The notes beneath the pieces are model-generated. The model did not search any database, was not told where the DNA came from, and worked only from the letters and a program-made list of their open reading frames with translations. A DNA stretch of 64,000 bases from Nemertoderma westbladi (Eukaryota > Xenacoelomorpha > Nemertodermatida > Nemertodermatidae), in assembly GCA_032718475.1 (NCBI GenBank), contig JAUCBJ010003036.1, positions 26,256-90,255 on the forward strand, given 5' to 3'. Shown piece by piece: positions 17,453-25,718 of this stretch. The position numbers were made by a program, and so were the translations under genes. The number at the start of each line of letters is the position of its first letter. The first letter of the stretch is position 1.

Positions 17453-18502
17453 TCATAAACTTTGCTCGGCCGTCTCTCTCGCAAGCATATCAAACCAGCT
17501 CGCCGGCTCGCTCTCTACTCTCATCTCCCGATCTCTACGCTCCTCGGCTCTCTCTCTATTCTCCCTTGCAAACTCTAATAATCTGGTTTCACTCCTCAGT
17601 CGCCCCTCTAACTGTTTCTGCTCTGCCGCCGCCATTCCTAATTTAAACTTTAGATTTATCTTCAGCACCCTTCTTTCTTTCGCGGAGGATGTAGCAGACT
17701 TATCGGTTGCGACGGACTCCCGTCGCCCCTCCGTCCTACCAACTTTCCCCCGCTTCCCGGAACTTCCTCCAACCGACGAGACCGAATCCTCGGAGTTAAC
17801 CTCGGATTCGCCCTCCCCAGGTCTCTTCCAACCCACTAACTTAAATTCCCTGGCATCGACTAAGTATGGCCCTATGTACACTACACCAGGCCCCATACCC
17901 CTACGTTGCCATAGCCAAAACAGTTCGAAGGCAACCCCTCTCGCTCTCTCCCTGGCCAGTTCTCCCTGCCCAGAACGCACTAGGTGATCAAAGTATCTGT
18001 TCGACTCACCTAGTCGTCTCCTCAGTCTCACCTCGTCTATCTTCGCCCCTCCTTTGGCCTCTCTCAGTTGCTCCCGGGTCGCGAGGTAGGCCCGTCGAAG
18101 TCGATCAGAAACCCCGACGTCCTCGTCGCCGACCTCTCCTCCGTCTCTCCGGGTCCGACGTCGTACCGACGGCCCCACCGTCGCCGTTCCGGTGGACCGT
18201 TCGTCGTCCTCAGCCTGTGGCTGGCCGGTGACATCGGTATGTCGACCCTCACTCCGCGTCGACTCGTCTTTCTCTTCTCCTCCCTTCTCGTCTCCTTCCC
18301 TCGACTCGCTCTCCGGTTGTAGACGACCCCCCACATCTTGGTTCGCCGGGTTGCTCGTTATCGACGTGGCGTCAACCTGCGTCGACGTGGTCGGCGTAGC
18401 ATCGATCGGCGTCGTGGGTTCGTATCGTCTCGCCGTGGCCTCGCGGATCGTTAGATCGTCGTCCGGGGTCCGCGGCGGTGTCGTTCCTCTATCTCGACTC
18501 AT
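17453..18502 (-). CDS. gag: Gag-like protein of the nested element (349 aa)
   Basis: First long frame after the 5' LTR, as expected for gag. The N-terminal 130 residues are acidic, Thr/Ser/Glu-rich and probably disordered. Residues about 133-225 look folded, with RRAYLATREQLREAK, RRLGESNRYFDHLV and FELFWLWQRRGMGPGVVYIG. After a Ser-rich linker, residues 285-349 are a highly charged coiled coil (LEGRLRSETRLLEFARENRE). I do not recognise the folded part, so gag is inferred from position and from the zinc knuckles further downstream. The frame ends in TGA and is open again directly afterwards in the same phase. Confidence 0.5.
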   Translation of the reverse strand: MSRDRGTTPPRTPDDDLTIREATARRYEPTTPIDATPTTSTQVDATSITSNPANQDVGGRLQPESESREGDEKGGEEKDESTRSEGRHTDVTGQPQAEDDERSTGTATVGPSVRRRTRRDGGEVGDEDVGVSDRLRRAYLATREQLREAKGGAKIDEVRLRRRLGESNRYFDHLVRSGQGELARERARGVAFELFWLWQRRGMGPGVVYIGPYLVDAREFKLVGWKRPGEGESEVNSEDSVSSVGGSSGKRGKVGRTEGRRESVATDKSATSSAKERRVLKINLKFKLGMAAAEQKQLEGRLRSETRLLEFARENRERAEERRDREMRVESEPASWFDMLARETAEQSL

Positions 18503-18591
18503 CTTCGTCTTTAGTAGCTGGTCGTCGCTAGCTAGGACGGTAGCTCTATTCTATCTCTGTCAGGGCAGCTGGGCGGATCTGATTCTGTCAC

Positions 18592-19117
18592 TGTGACGGG
18601 ATCTACGGATCCCGGTTTATCCGTTGGGTTTTCTATCCACGCGTCCCCGCCGTGTGTGAAAGGTAAAAGAGTTCTGGTGTTCGGTTATATGTATAAGGTA
18701 TAATAGTCTGATATATATATAGTATAACACAACAGGTAATATAAGTATGATGGCGGTAGCGGACGGTGACAGAAGTCCCCGTTCCACCCTACTGATCTGA
18801 CTGAGTAAACTGAATGAATGATTACAGGTTACTGGTTATATTGCACGGTGGCCTTATTGCTACTCAATCGATGCCTTGCCCCCCTCTGATTGGTTGATAT
18901 CCCTGTTGGCACCCTTTGGAGTGTTTCCCTTCACTCCCTGTGTTCTCTCTCGGTTAGGGGTTTGGCCCCTGACCCTTATTGTGTGTGTCTCCTTTGGGGC
19001 CTATTGTCCCCGTTTACTGGGCTGACACGAGGTTGATTGGTAATCAACCTCGTGCTCCCAATATTGCTTTATGTCTCACTCTATGGGTTTGTGTTAGCGG
19101 AATTGGATAAGCTAACA
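18592..19117 (-). repeat. 5' LTR of the nested element
   Basis: A 526-bp LTR with five substitutions relative to 4908-5433. At 19026-19054 one substitution lets the hairpin stem grow from 11 to 13 bp. No primer site beginning TGG is seen next to it; the minus strand reads GTGACAGAATCAGATC there, so the priming tRNA is unknown. The right-hand CTGAA duplication follows at 19118-19122. Confidence 0.95.
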
Positions 19118-21205
19118 CTGAAGGAGTCGGGTTAGGTCTGGATCAGTCTTCTGAGCTTTTGCCATGTCGGCAAAATCGATAGTGACTGGCAGGATGGGTG
19201 CTAAGTCAATGGCATCGTTCGTAAACGGTGTGGATGCAGCATCGGAGGCTGACCTCGACATTGCGTCGGCAACAGCATTGTCTCTCCCTGGAAGGTGCAC
19301 CAGGTCAGTAGTAAACTCGGAGATGTAACATAAATGGCGGATCTGGCGTGGTGTCCTATCTGCAGATGATGTGATGACGCCGACCAATGGTTTGTGGTCG
19401 GTAAAAACAGTGAATTTTCGCCCCTCGACGTACCAGGCAAAGTTCCTGATGGCCAGGTAGACTGCCAGTAGCTCACGATCGAAGGTGCTGTATTTAGTTT
19501 CAGCCAACTTCATTTTTGCTGAAAAGAAGGAGAGAGGAACCCACATTCCATCCTGGAATTGTTCAAGGACAGCGCCGACTGCACGGTCAGATGCATCTGT
19601 GGAGATAGCAGTAAGGGCTCCCTCTCGGGGAAAAGCAAGAGTCGCGGCATTGAGCAGCAGCATCTTGACCTCCTGAAATGCATGAAACTGGGGCCAATTC
19701 CACTCCAGTCGTGTTGGTTTACCTGCCAGAACCTTGTGGAGAGGTTGGAGGACGTGGGCGGCATGGGAGAGGAAGCGTCTATAGAAGTTTATGACACCCA
19801 AGAACTCCTGAAGGTCTCTGACTGTTACCGGTTCTGGGTACTGCTGGATTGCATCGATTCTGTCAGATGGTGGGTGGATGCCATCAGCAGAGATGGAGTG
19901 TCCCAGGATTGTGAGACTAGGAACACCGAAGACACACTTTTCAAGGTTGATCACCAGCCCATTTGCTGCGAGACGCCCACATAGCATCCTGACATCCTTC
20001 TCATGGTCAACCATCCCACAACTACCGATGAGAATGTCGTCCTGGTAGGGCTTGGAGGCTGGCACTGGTTCGCATACCTCATCCATCAGTCTCTGCTGTG
20101 CCTGAGATGCATTGGACAGTCCAAACCCGACTCTGGTAGACTCGAACAGGCCGAACGGAGTCGTTATTGCTGTCTTTGCTATGTCGTCTTCATGGACAGG
20201 GATCTGATTGTAGGCGCGTTTGAGGTCAATCTTAGTAAAGAGATTGCAACCTGCGAATGTGTGTGCAAAGTCCTGGATGTTGGGCAGTGGGTATGAGTCA
20301 TCCTCTGTGATTGAGTTCAATTTGCGGTAATCACCGCATGGGCGCCAAGAACCATCTGGCTTTGGCACCATGTGGAGTGGGCTGCTCCAGGCGCTCTTGG
20401 ACCGCCGCATGCTGCCATCGGCAACTTGCCCAAGAATGACTCTCTTGGCAATTGCCAACTTTTCAGGAGAGAGTCTGCGTGGTTTCGACCGGACAGGCGG
20501 CCCATGGGTAGGTATATGGTGGGTTACACCATGGGCGACTGTCTTCGAAGAGAAATCTGGCTGAGTAATCGACGGAAACTCGGCCAGGATGTCATTCCAG
20601 CGACTGCTGGAAGATGGCAGGAGGGAGGAGATGCTTGGGCAGTGCCCATATGCCAGGATCTGGAGGGAGGCAAAGTCGATGCAAACACCCAAAAAGCGGA
20701 GGATGTCTAGGCCAATGATAGGGCAGATGACATCGGCGACAGTGAACAACCAAGAAGTCGGTTCATGGTGTGGCAGTGCCACAATCTGTCGCCTGAATCC
20801 ATAAGTTTTGATGTTGGCACCATCTGCTGCACGGAGCGACCCGGTAGGGTCGCCATAGCGGTCCCCCGCAACAGCGGGAAGGACGGAAACAGTTGCACCC
20901 GAGTCGACCAGGAATTTGACACCAGACTCCTGGTCCCGGACATACATGAGAGAGGCCCCAGCACTATAGGCGGACCCACCTACAGCATAGATCGACCCAT
21001 GGAGGAAAAGCAACGGTTCGACGGTGCCGTTGTCTCGCACATGAGAGATCAGGCCATTGTAGTTGACGCCGGTCGCCTTGCCTATTGGCGACCGGCACGT
21101 GCGTTTCCCGCCGATAACGACTTGGGTGTCGAGGAAGCGGATGGATGGGAACATGGATCGTGGCATGTGCGGGCAGCATTGCCGAAACGGGTGTGGTAAA
21201 AGCAC
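19112..21205 (-). CDS. pol: CsRn1-like pol, N-terminal piece: protease, reverse transcriptase, RNase H
   Basis: It processes the polyprotein and makes the element cDNA. The aspartic protease motif DSGATVSVLP lies at residues 101-110. Reverse transcriptase covers about 240-440, with GDYRKLNSIT, TKIDLKRAYNQI and catalytic YQDD at 387-390 in place of the commoner YLDD. RNase H follows, with STDASDRAVGAVL at 535-547, FDRELLA at 575-581 and TDHKPL at 602-607. The frame overlaps gag by about 124 bp in the -1 phase, so expression by -1 frameshifting is likely and the Met at 21205 is not necessarily a start. The last few codons (19122-19112) lie in the duplication and nested LTR. The true gene continues at 4902. 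Confidence 0.9.
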   Translation of the reverse strand: MLLPHPFRQCCPHMPRSMFPSIRFLDTQVVIGGKRTCRSPIGKATGVNYNGLISHVRDNGTVEPLLFLHGSIYAVGGSAYSAGASLMYVRDQESGVKFLVDSGATVSVLPAVAGDRYGDPTGSLRAADGANIKTYGFRRQIVALPHHEPTSWLFTVADVICPIIGLDILRFLGVCIDFASLQILAYGHCPSISSLLPSSSSRWNDILAEFPSITQPDFSSKTVAHGVTHHIPTHGPPVRSKPRRLSPEKLAIAKRVILGQVADGSMRRSKSAWSSPLHMVPKPDGSWRPCGDYRKLNSITEDDSYPLPNIQDFAHTFAGCNLFTKIDLKRAYNQIPVHEDDIAKTAITTPFGLFESTRVGFGLSNASQAQQRLMDEVCEPVPASKPYQDDILIGSCGMVDHEKDVRMLCGRLAANGLVINLEKCVFGVPSLTILGHSISADGIHPPSDRIDAIQQYPEPVTVRDLQEFLGVINFYRRFLSHAAHVLQPLHKVLAGKPTRLEWNWPQFHAFQEVKMLLLNAATLAFPREGALTAISTDASDRAVGAVLEQFQDGMWVPLSFFSAKMKLAETKYSTFDRELLAVYLAIRNFAWYVEGRKFTVFTDHKPLVGVITSSADRTPRQIRHLCYISEFTTDLVHLPGRDNAVADAMSRSASDAASTPFTNDAIDLAPILPVTIDFADMAKAQKTDPDLTRLLQC

Positions 21206-22131
21206 ATTCCTTTGCTCGCCGAGACTGTGTTCCAGTCTTTGTGTGAGCGGAAGCTGCCGGCTGGGGTTTTCTGCGACTTGGCAATCATATAGGTAGTAGC
21301 AGCCATCGGAGACTCCCGGACGATGATGTCGGCCTTCTCCGCATAAATCTCGAGTGGAATAGTATCATCCGCCATGATCCGGCGGACTTCAACCGGCATG
21401 CAGGACATGAAGTGTATGCGGAAATCGGTTGACTGTGGGGCATCTGACAGCGCCTCCATGCGGGCGAGCAGATGCGATGGCTTTTGGTCGCCGAGCGAGA
21501 CGATCTTGGCCAGATCCTGTGCACGGTCGTAGCTCGATTTGGCAAAGAGGCGGATCAGTTTCAATTTCAGTTCGAGGTAGTTTGTGCCAGCATTGTTGGG
21601 ATGAAGAACCTCGTTGTTTACCAGGTCGAGTGTGCTGTCATCGATATCAGCGATAAGTCGGACAAACTTATCCTGGTCTGCCACTATTCCCCTCTGCTCG
21701 AATGCGCTCTCGACTCGGACGAAGTAACGGCGAATTTCGGTGGTCGAGAATGGCGGTAGTTTAAATGGGAGAGGGACTTGGTGGGCGATCGCCGCTCTGG
21801 CAACTCCTGCCTGGAGGATAGGAGACTGTTGGATGATGGCGGTAGCAGCATCAGCGTGGGTTGGCGGAACCGTCGCATCGGCTGGCTGACGATCTCTGTG
21901 AGCTGGGGTAGGCATTTCGAGGGCTTCCACAGCGGCGAGAGCATCGGCTGGGCCCACATGGAGAAGGGCCAAGTTGCCCGGGTCCTGTCTGATCAGCAGG
22001 ATAGCAACTGGGTTTTGGGTGAGGGCTGCCGCTGCGACTTGGGCATTGTGGATGAGTTGTTCCGCCTCTTCCCTCAACTCGTGGGGGGCGTTGGCGATCG
22101 CCTGGATTTGGTCCGCCAGCAACTTCACCAT
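21082..22131 (-). CDS. gag: CsRn1-like Gag (349 aa)
   Basis: Structural protein of the retrotransposon particle. The Ala-rich N-terminal third is followed by the Gag core typical of this Gypsy group: LPPFSTTEIRRYFVRVESAF, DKFVRLIADID, YLELKLKLIRLF, then SLGDQKPSHLLARMEAL and LPXXVR-like MPVEVRRIMAD. Near the C-terminus CFYHTRFGNAARTCHDPC has the spacing C-x2-H-x9-C-x3-C, the unusual CHCC finger known from CsRn1-clade Gag instead of a CCHC knuckle. The Met at 22131 lies about 17 bp after the primer site, a natural start. Confidence 0.88.
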   Translation of the reverse strand: MVKLLADQIQAIANAPHELREEAEQLIHNAQVAAAALTQNPVAILLIRQDPGNLALLHVGPADALAAVEALEMPTPAHRDRQPADATVPPTHADAATAIIQQSPILQAGVARAAIAHQVPLPFKLPPFSTTEIRRYFVRVESAFEQRGIVADQDKFVRLIADIDDSTLDLVNNEVLHPNNAGTNYLELKLKLIRLFAKSSYDRAQDLAKIVSLGDQKPSHLLARMEALSDAPQSTDFRIHFMSCMPVEVRRIMADDTIPLEIYAEKADIIVRESPMAATTYMIAKSQKTPAGSFRSHKDWNTVSASKGMCFYHTRFGNAARTCHDPCSHPSASSTPKSLSAGNARAGRQ

Positions 22132-22147
22132 TATGCTGCGAGTTCAG

Positions 22148-22165
22148 ATCTCGTCTGGGTCACCA
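22148..22165 (-). promoter_or_regulatory. Primer-binding site, tRNA-Trp-like
   Basis: One base inside the 5' LTR the minus strand reads TGGTGACCCAGACGAGAT. It matches the complement of the animal tRNA-Trp 3' end at all but about three positions, from memory of that tRNA. tRNA-Trp priming is the rule for CsRn1-clade elements. Confidence 0.7.
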
Positions 22166-22166
22166 G

Positions 22167-22399
22167 TGTGGTGCACGGGCCGAAATGAGTTCTAGTTGAA
22201 TAAGGCCCCCATGCAACCAAGAAGAAAAGAAGATAGACAGATTTACAGATAAAGTATATCAGTATTGCAGTATGATATTCAAACAGGTTACAGCATTAGG
22301 TACAACAGCAGTTCTCACATACCGGTAGGTAGGACTATATGTACCAATGGGTTAGGACCACACGACATATCATATATATCTCAATTTGAGTTCCCCACA
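22167..22399 (-). repeat. 5' LTR of the CsRn1-like element
   Basis: A 233-bp LTR, identical by eye to 3295-3527. The duplication CCGC follows at 22400-22403 and satellite A resumes without loss. Confidence 0.92.
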
Positions 22400-23528
22400 C
22401 CGCCCTACCCACTGCCCTACCCACCGCCCTACCCGCCGCCCTGCCCCACAGCCACAGTCTCACGCCAACCTACCCGCCATTCTACCACACAGCCACAGTC
22501 TCACGCTGCCCTAATGCACAGCCACAGTCTCATGCCGCCCTACACCACAGCCACAATCTCATGCCGCCCTACCCGCCACCCTACTCCACAGCCACAGTCT
22601 CACGCTGCCCTAACGCACAGCCACAGTCTCACGCCACCCTACCCGTCGCCATACCCCACAGCCACAGTCTCACACTGCCCTACCTGCCACCCTACCCCAC
22701 AGCCACAGTCTCACGCCAACCTACCCGCCGTTCTACCACACAGCCACAGTCTCACACCGCCCTACCCACTGCCCTACCCACCGCCCTACCCGCCGCCCTG
22801 CCCCACAGCCACAGTCTCACGCCAACCTACCCGCCATTCTACCACACAGCCACAGTCTCACGCTGCCCTAATGCACAGCCACAGTCTCATGCCGCCCTAC
22901 ACCACAGCCACAATCTCATGCCGCCCTACCCGCCACCCTACTCCACAGCCACAGTCTCACGCTGCCCTAACGCACAGCCACAGTCTCACGCCACCCTACC
23001 CGTCGCCATACCCCACAGCCACAGTCTCACACCGCCCTACCCGCCGCCCTACCCCACAGCCACAGTCTCACGCCAACCTACCCGCCGTTCTACCACACAG
23101 CCACAGTCTCACACTGCCCACTGCCCTACCCACCGCCCTACCCGCTGCCCTGCCCCACAGTCTCACGCCAACCTACCCGCCATTCTACCACACAGCCACA
23201 GTCTCACGCTGCCCTAATGCACAGCCACAGTCTCATGCCGCCCTACACCACAGCCACAATCTCACGCCGCTCTACCCGCCACCCTACTCCACAGCCACAG
23301 TCTCACGCTGCCCTAACGCACAGCCACAGTCTCACGCCACCCTACCCGCCGCCCTACCCCACAGCCACAGTCTCACGCTGCCTTACCCCACAGCCACATT
23401 CTCACGCTGCCCTACCCCACAGCCACAGTCTCACGCCGCCCTACCCCACAGCCACAGTTGCACGCTGCCCTAACTAACAGCCACTGTCTCAAGCCACCCT
23501 ACCCTACAATCACAATCTCACGCCGCCC

Positions 23529-23603
23529 TACTACTACTACTAGGATTGGCATGCTGCATTGCAGCTGCATTTTTAAGAATGCTGTGCCGGTTTATCGACA
23601 ACA
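23529..23603 (-). mobile_element. 75-bp LINE 3' tail inside satellite A
   Basis: (CTA)n followed by sequence that, on the minus strand, matches the last about 60 bp of the LINE at 2391-2477 (TTCTTAAAAATGCAGCTGCA and onward) with a few changes. It is a severely 5'-truncated insertion of the same LINE family. Confidence 0.85.
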
Positions 23604-25643
23604 CATGCCGCCCTACCCACCCCCCTACCCCACAGCCACAATCGGACGCGGCCCTACCACACAGCCACAGTCTCATGCTGCCCTAATGCACAGCCACATC
23701 CGCCCCCCCCCCTAGTCCACAGCCCCAGTCTCAAGCTGCCCTAACGCACAGCTACAGTCTCATGCCGCCCTACCCGCCGCCCTACCCCACAGCCACAGTC
23801 TCACGCTGCCGTACCCCACAGCCACATTCTCACACCACCCTACCTGCCGCCTACCCCACAGCCACAGTCTCACGGCCGCCCTACCCCATAGCCACAGTCT
23901 CACACTGCCCTAATGCACAGCCACAGTCTCATGCCGCCCTACAGCACAGCCACAATCTCACGCTGCCCTACCCATCGCCCTACCCCACAGCCACAGTCTG
24001 ACGCGGCCCTACACCACAGCCACAGTCTCACTCTGCCCTACCGCACAGCAACAGTCTCATGCCGCCCTGCCACACAGCCACAATCTGATACGGCCCTATC
24101 CCACAGCCACAGTCTCACGCCACCCTACCTCACAGCCACAATTTTACGCCACCCTAGGTGCCACCCTACCCCACAGTCACAGTCTGATGCGACCCCCACC
24201 CCGCAGCCACAGTCTCACGCTGACCTACCCCACAGCCACAATCTCACGCCGCCCTACCCGCCGCCCTACCCCACAGCCACAGTCTCACGCCGCCCTACCC
24301 GCCGCCCTACCCCACAGCCACATTCTCACACTGCCCCACCTCACAGCCACAGTCTCACGCACCCTACTCCACAGCCACAGTCTCACGCCGCCCTACCCCA
24401 CAGCCACAATCTCACGCCGCCCTAGGCGCCACCCTACTCCACAGCCAGAGTCTGACGCGGCCCCACCCCGCAGCCACAGTATCAAGCTGACCTACCCCAC
24501 AGCCACAATCTCACACCGCCCTACCTGCCGCCCTACCCCACAGCCACAGTCTCACGCCGCCCTACCCGCCACTCTACCCCACAGCCACAGTCTCACGCTG
24601 CCCTACTCCATAGCCACATTCTCACACTGGCCTACCTCACAGCTACAGTCTCACGCACCCTACCCCACAGCCACAGTCTCACGCCGCCCTACCCCACAGT
24701 CACAATCTCACACTGCCCTACCCCACAGCCACAGTCTCACGCCGCCCTACCCCACAGCCACAGTCTCACACTGCCCTACCCCACAGCCACAGTCTCATGC
24801 CGCTCTACCCGCTGCCCTACCCCACAGCCACAGACTCAAACTGCTCTACCCCACAGCCACAGTCTCACGCTACCCTAACCCACAGTCTCACGCTGCACTA
24901 CCCGCCCCCCTACTCCACATCCACAGTCTCACGCTGCCCTACCCGCCGCCTACCCCACAGCCACAGTCTCACCCCGCCCTACCCCACAGCCACAGTCTCA
25001 CGCTGCCCTACCCGCCGCCTACCCCACAGCCACAGTCTCACCCCGCCCTACCCCACAGCCACAGTCTCACGCTGCCCTACCCCACAGTCACAATCTCACA
25101 CTGCCCTACCCCACAGCCACAGTCTCACCCCGCCCTACCCCACAGCCACAGTCTCACGCTGCCCTACCCCACAGCCACAGTCTCACGCCAACCTACCCGC
25201 CGTTCTACCACACAGCCACAGTCTCACACTGCCCACTGCCCTACCCACCGCCCTACCCGCTGCCCTGCCCCACAGTCTCACGCCAACCTACCCGCCATTC
25301 TACCACACAGCCACAGTCTCACGCTGCCCTAATGCACAGCCACAGTCTCATGCCGCCCTACACCACAGCCACAATCTCACGCCGCTCTACCCGCCACCCT
25401 ACTCCACAGCCACAGTCTCACGCTGCCCTAACGCACAGCCACAGTCTCACGCCACCCTACCCGCCGCCCTACCCCACAGCCACAGTCTCACGCTGCCTTA
25501 CCCCACAGCCACATTCTCACGCTGCCCTACCCCACAGCCACAGTCTCACGCCGCCCTACCCCACAGCCACAGTTGCACGCTGCCCTAACTAACAGCCACT
25601 GTCTCAAGCCACCCTACCCTACAATCACAATCTCACGCCGCCC

Positions 25644-25718
25644 TACTACTACTACTAGGATTGGCATGCTGCATTGCAGCTGCATTTTTAAGAATGCTGT
25701 GCCGGTTTATCGACAACA
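25644..25718 (-). mobile_element. LINE 3' tail, duplicated copy
   Basis: Same insertion as at 23529-23603, carried along by the 2.1-kb duplication (offset 2115). Confidence 0.85.

Larger units (their letters stand above)
4908..19117 (-). mobile_element. Nested, hairpin-rich LTR retrotransposon (gag BEL/Pao-like?), itself invaded
   Basis: A 14.2-kb insertion with two 526-bp LTRs (TGTGACGGG to GCTAACA), a 5-bp duplication CTGAA, and a G-rich polypurine tract inside the left LTR, all consistent with minus-strand transcription. Its own DNA appears to be the GC-rich right part (about 15150-18591: gag-like frames, two zinc knuckles) and the pyrimidine-rich left part (5434-about 7619: hairpin arrays). 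The AT-rich middle is foreign: a LINE and a truncated Gypsy pol. No protease or reverse transcriptase of its own is seen, so it is either non-autonomous or lost pol when the middle was replaced. Zinc-knuckle spacing suggests BEL/Pao, but that is inference. Confidence 0.82.
3295..22399 (-). mobile_element. CsRn1-like Ty3/Gypsy LTR retrotransposon, interrupted by a nested element
   Basis: Two 233-bp direct repeats that read the same base for base bound this element. It is flanked by a 4-bp duplication, CCGC (3291-3294 and 22400-22403), and removing the element restores an uninterrupted satellite A unit. Genes lie on the minus strand: gag (22131-21082), then protease, reverse transcriptase and RNase H (21205-19112), then integrase (4902-3595). 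The pol frame is split by a nested insertion at 4908-19117 with its own CTGAA duplication. Without the insert the element is about 4.89 kb, normal for this group. The CHCC gag motif and a tRNA-Trp-like primer site both point to the CsRn1 clade. Confidence 0.9.
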
